Below, piece by piece: positions 4,862 through 6,956 of a stretch of DNA of 6,956 nucleotides (within the stretch, counting starts at the first letter, position 1; each line of letters opens with the position of its first letter). Under the pieces are notes generated by a model. That model searched no databases. It saw only the letters and a list, made by a program, of their open reading frames with translations, and was not told where the DNA came from. Source of the stretch: an uncultured Eubacteriales bacterium (lineage in GTDB: Bacteria; Bacillota; Clostridia; Christensenellales; CAG-138); NCBI GenBank assembly GCA_900542615.1, contig UQOG01000102.1:1-6956 (forward strand), read 5' to 3'. Both the position numbers and the translations under genes were made by a program.

Positions 4862-5857
4862 ATGGCAACGTTTGAAGGTTACGAAAGAAGAATCGATAAA
4901 ATTAACGCCGCCCTGGCCCAGTATGGCATCGAAAGCCTGGAGGCGGCCGACGCCCTGCTCAAGGATAAGGGCATCGACGTGCGCTCCATCGTGCTGGGCA
5001 TTCAGCCCATCGCCTTTGAAAACGCGGTTTGGGCCTATACCCTGGGCGCGGCCATCGCCGTGAAGAAGGGCGTCAAGACCGCCGCCGACGCCGCCGAGGC
5101 CATCGGCGAGGGCCTGCAGGCCTTCTGCATTCCCGGCTCCGTGGCGGATCAGCGCCAGGTGGGCCTGGGCCACGGCAACCTGGGCGCCATGCTCCTTCGG
5201 GAGGAGACCGCCTGCTTCGCCTTCCTGGCCGGCCATGAGAGCTTTGCCGCCGCCGAAGGCGCCATCGGCATCGCCCGTACCGCCAACAAGGTGCGCAAGC
5301 AGCCCCTCCAGGTCATCCTCAACGGCCTGGGCAAGGACGCCGCCTATATCATCAGCCGGATCAACGGCTTCACCTACTGCGAGACCGAGTACAATCAGTT
5401 CACCGGCGAGCTCACCGTCACCAGCACCAAGGCCTTCAGCAACGGCGAGCGGGCCAACGTGCGCTGCTACGGCGCGGACGATGTGAACGAGGGCGTGGCC
5501 ATCATGCGCTACGAAAACGTGGACGTTTCCATCACCGGCAACTCCACCAACCCCACCCGGTTCCAGCATCCCGTGGCCGGCACCTATAAAAAATGGTGCA
5601 ACGAAAACGGCAAGAAGTATTTCTCCGTGGCCTCCGGCGGCGGCACCGGCCGTACCCTGCATCCCGACAACATGGCCGCCGGCCCCGCCTCCTACGGCAT
5701 GACCGACACCATGGGCCGTATGCATTCCGACGCCCAGTTCGCCGGCTCCTCCTCCGTGCCTGCTCACGTGGAGATGATGGGCCTGATCGGCATGGGCAAT
5801 AACCCCATGGTGGGCGCCACCGTGGCGGTAGCCGTGGCCGTCTCCCAGGCCAAGTAA
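4862..5857 (+). CDS. GGGtGRT family protein of unknown function
   Basis: This 331-residue protein carries the motif that names the GGGtGRT family: SGGGTGRTLHPDN at residues 258-270. Family length is about 330, so it is complete. No signal peptide or clear membrane helix is seen, so it is probably cytoplasmic. Other striking glycine-rich or likely conserved stretches are GLGHGNLGAMLLREETACFAF (101-121), NGLGKDAAYIISRINGFTYC (154-173), SITGNSTNPTRFQHPVAGTY (223-242) and a C-terminal GLIGMGNNPMVGATVAVAVA (307-326). Five Cys (89, 118, 173, 202, 246) and six His (104, 125, 236, 267, 288, 302) are present. GAGGAGG eight bases upstream supports ATG 4862. It is transcribed with the NifU-like gene 15 bases upstream, a pairing I associate with this family, which suggests that it receives, carries or helps handle an Fe-S cluster; that is inference. 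Codon use is strongly biased, as for a highly expressed protein. Confidence 0.9.
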   Translation: MATFEGYERRIDKINAALAQYGIESLEAADALLKDKGIDVRSIVLGIQPIAFENAVWAYTLGAAIAVKKGVKTAADAAEAIGEGLQAFCIPGSVADQRQVGLGHGNLGAMLLREETACFAFLAGHESFAAAEGAIGIARTANKVRKQPLQVILNGLGKDAAYIISRINGFTYCETEYNQFTGELTVTSTKAFSNGERANVRCYGADDVNEGVAIMRYENVDVSITGNSTNPTRFQHPVAGTYKKWCNENGKKYFSVASGGGTGRTLHPDNMAAGPASYGMTDTMGRMHSDAQFAGSSSVPAHVEMMGLIGMGNNPMVGATVAVAVAVSQAK

Positions 5858-5871
5858 GCTTTCATACAAAG

Positions 5872-5884
5872 GGGGCTTCGCCCC
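5872..5884 (+). repeat. Short GC-rich hairpin after the GGGtGRT gene
   Basis: GGGGC (5872-5876) pairs with GCCCC (5880-5884) around a three-base loop, 14 bases after the stop codon. No T-run follows (TGCGTTTG), so it is a poor terminator by itself; it may protect the 3' end of the highly expressed operon mRNA. Confidence 0.45.
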
Positions 5885-5891
5885 TGCGTTT

Positions 5892-5928
5892 GCGGGCTTC
5901 CCGGGATTTCCTGTGAAGCCCGCTTCAC
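5892..5928 (+). repeat. Nine-base-pair hairpin and overlapping 16-base palindrome before gene 7
   Basis: GCGGGCTTC (5892-5900) pairs perfectly with GAAGCCCGC (5915-5923) around a 14-base loop. The right arm also belongs to GTGAAGCCCGCTTCAC (5913-5928), a palindrome of two seven-base arms around CC. Only two Ts follow the hairpin, so termination would be weak. It may be an mRNA end structure of the GGGtGRT operon or an operator or leader element of gene 7. Confidence 0.5.
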
Positions 5929-5954
5929 GTATAGCCTTACAAAGCGAGGCGCGC

Positions 5955-6230
5955 ATGATCCCCTGTATTTCCTATCTGTTTTCCCTGCTGTCCCTGTTCC
6001 TGGTGGCGGACGCCCTATTTCTGGACGGGCTATGCTTCCTGTCCCTCCCCTTTCTCACCGCCCCCCTATCCGCCCTCTGCGGCTTCCTGGTGGCAGCGGT
6101 GTGGTATCTGGACATCAAGAACCGGGAGCGGGCCAAGAAAAAGCGGAAAAAAGCCATGTTTGCCATGGTGGTATCCCTCAGCTGCTGCGTTTGCAGCCTA
6201 TTGTTTCTATTGGCCCGGATGTTTCTATAA
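5955..6230 (+). CDS. Small membrane protein of unknown function
   Basis: I do not recognise this 91-residue protein. Three hydrophobic segments are visible at about residues 4-22, 28-52 and 67-90. Between the second and third lies a strongly basic stretch, KNRERAKKKRKK (55-66), which by the positive-inside rule should face the cytoplasm. The last segment holds a CCVC cluster (77-80). The start at 5955 is chosen because an upstream GTG (5913) lies inside the hairpin, and a modest GCGAGG site sits five bases before this ATG. The next gene begins 36 bases downstream with no terminator between, so the two are probably one transcript. No catalytic motif is visible. It is probably real because codon use resembles its neighbours and it fills the gap neatly, but no function can be given. 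Confidence 0.65.
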   Translation: MIPCISYLFSLLSLFLVADALFLDGLCFLSLPFLTAPLSALCGFLVAAVWYLDIKNRERAKKKRKKAMFAMVVSLSCCVCSLLFLLARMFL

Positions 6231-6256
6231 GCATCTAGGATAAAGCCATTCTTCAT

Positions 6257-6261
6257 GGAGG
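6257..6261 (+). promoter_or_regulatory. Ribosome binding site that fixes the start of gene 8
   Basis: GGAGG with a five-base spacer precedes ATG 6267. The in-frame ATG at 6255 overlaps this site and has none of its own, so 6267 is preferred. Confidence 0.75.
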
Positions 6262-6266
6262 ACGCG

Positions 6267-6848
6267 ATGCCCATACGAATCATTGCCTATACCTTGCTGT
6301 GCCTGCTCCTTTTTTCCGCCTGCGCCGCCCCTGCCCCGGCGTCCAAGGTGGAAACCGTTTCTGTGGACGGGGCGACCCTGACCGTTACCTTTGACCCCGG
6401 CACCCTTTCCGCCGGCGTCATCCAGACGGAACACGGCCAGTATACCTTCCGATACGAATCCCCGGAGACCATCGTCATCCAGTATCCAGACGGCTATGTG
6501 TACGAGCAGACCAACATCAGCGGCGGCATCGCCACCCCTGCGGACTACGATGGGGCGGAGCGGAGCGCCAAGGGCTATTTGGATGGGTTTTCCCTGGTTT
6601 GGGGCATAGAGGGCGCTGCGGACCAGGCCCGGAACACCCGGAGCGGGGGCGGCCCCTCCCCCTTCCTGGCCCTCCTGCTACTGGGCCTGGGGGCCTGGAA
6701 CCTATTTGCCCCGAAAAGCGCCTGGTGGCTGGCCCGGGGTTGGTGGTACAAGAACGCGGAGCCCTCGGATCTGGCCATTGCGGCTTACCGGATCGGCGGC
6801 GTTTGCCTTCTGATCGCCGGCGTCATCTGCGCTATTGCCGCCCTGTAA
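6267..6848 (+). CDS. Lipoprotein with two-helix C-terminal domain (DUF6199-like)
   Basis: This 193-residue protein starts with a lipoprotein-type signal (residues 1-19, ending FSAC with Cys19 the likely lipidation site; Phe at -3 is less usual). Residues 26-90 look like a small beta-rich domain outside the membrane (VETVSVDGATLTVTF, then YTFRYESPETIVIQYPDG). A Gly/Pro-rich linker leads to a membrane helix at 131-147, a short loop with APKSAWWLARGWWYKNAEPSD (148-168), and a second helix at 171-193. The loop motif W-x-Y-K-N-A-E-P-S-D followed by a Tyr-Arg-Ile-Gly-Gly helix resembles the short membrane domain I know as DUF6199; I am moderately sure of this name. Topology would be lipid anchor and beta domain outside, loop inside. 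GGAGG five bases upstream fixes the ATG at 6267. It follows the small membrane protein by 36 bases. Function is unknown. Confidence 0.75.
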   Translation: MPIRIIAYTLLCLLLFSACAAPAPASKVETVSVDGATLTVTFDPGTLSAGVIQTEHGQYTFRYESPETIVIQYPDGYVYEQTNISGGIATPADYDGAERSAKGYLDGFSLVWGIEGAADQARNTRSGGGPSPFLALLLLGLGAWNLFAPKSAWWLARGWWYKNAEPSDLAIAAYRIGGVCLLIAGVICAIAAL

Positions 6849-6869
6849 GGCCGGTTCGCCATTCGCATG

Positions 6870-6902
6870 AAAAAGGCCCCATGGTGGTTCCATGGGGCCT
6901 TC
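6870..6902. terminator. Twelve-base-pair hairpin terminator after gene 8, T-run on the minus strand
   Basis: AAGGCCCCATGG (6873-6884) pairs perfectly with CCATGGGGCCTT (6890-6901) around a five-base loop. On the + strand only TTC follows, while on the minus strand the stem is followed by a run of five Ts (AAAAA at 6870-6874 on +). It may serve gene 8 on one strand and a converging gene beyond the window on the other. Confidence 0.7.
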
Positions 6903-6911
6903 AGTCTGTCG

Positions 6912-6934
6912 AAAAACCCCCGGGGGTTCGGGGG
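6912..6934 (-). terminator. Second hairpin with minus-strand T-run
   Basis: AACCCCCGGGGGTT (6915-6928) is a perfect 14-base palindrome and is flanked on its left by AAAAA (6912-6916), which reads TTTTT on the minus strand. A further GGGGG at 6930-6934 offers an alternative pairing partner with CCCCC. Either fold would end with a T-run only on the minus strand, suggesting a transcript arriving from the right. No minus-strand gene is visible within the remaining bases. Confidence 0.45.
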
Positions 6935-6956
6935 CCGCAATGCAGTTCGCAAAGGT

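Noticed and set aside
4130..5956. 608-codon open frame on the minus strand across the NifU-like and GGGtGRT genes
   Set aside because: It is in exact codon register with two well-recognised + strand genes and is open only because they avoid TTA, CTA and TCA codons. Its Gly/His/Ala-rich translation shows no known domain, and no ribosome binding site is evident.
6702..6956. Minus-strand coding at the right edge
   Set aside because: The open frame covers the end of the lipoprotein gene in reverse and both hairpins, and matches no family I recognise; the hairpins look like terminators rather than coding sequence.
1..6956. CRISPR array, insertion sequence, tRNA, rRNA or phage genes
   Set aside because: No regularly spaced direct repeats, transposase motifs, terminal inverted repeats or tRNA cloverleaf signatures were seen on either strand.

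Overview
The window looks like chromosomal DNA from a GC-rich member of the Bacillota, most likely class Clostridia (Oscillospirales or Christensenellales type). This is inferred from strong AAGGAGG-type ribosome binding sites, extended -10 promoters (TGnTATAAT), compact intrinsic terminators, lipoprotein and L,D-transpeptidase styles typical of the group, and a NifU-like/GGGtGRT gene pair that I associate mainly with Clostridia and other anaerobes. I see no mobile element, tRNA, rRNA or CRISPR array. All eight supported genes are on the + strand.

Layout. Positions 1-125 hold no gene I can assign; a hairpin plus T-run at 126-157 looks like the terminator of whatever lies upstream. Then come (1) a DUF368/PopT-type polyprenyl-phosphate transporter (193-1011) and (2) a secreted L,D-transpeptidase with three C-terminal SH3-like repeats (1047-2330), closely spaced and ended by a strong terminator (2351-2384). 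A promoter with a perfect extended -10 (2402-2430) drives (3) a lipoprotein with a ComEC-like metallo-beta-lactamase fold (2474-3322), followed by (4) a DUF554 membrane protein (3361-4035) and a strong terminator (4067-4096). A promoter overlapping that terminator probably drives (5) a NifU-like Fe-S scaffold protein (4154-4846) and (6) a GGGtGRT-family protein (4862-5857), 15 bases apart and with much stronger codon bias than their neighbours. After a structured spacer come (7) a small three-helix membrane protein (5955-6230) and (8) a lipoprotein with a two-helix C-terminal domain resembling DUF6199 (6267-6848). The last 110 bases hold two hairpins whose T-runs face the minus strand.

How the genes fit together. 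Genes 1 and 2 share a cell-wall theme: undecaprenyl-phosphate recycling and peptidoglycan cross-linking outside the membrane. Genes 3, 4, 7 and 8 are membrane or surface proteins without an assigned substrate. Genes 5 and 6 form the clearest functional unit and the least understood one: a divergent Fe-S scaffold paired with a conserved protein of unknown function, apparently highly expressed. This pair is the best candidate in the window for undescribed biology; the families themselves are already recognised, but the function of the pair is not known to me.
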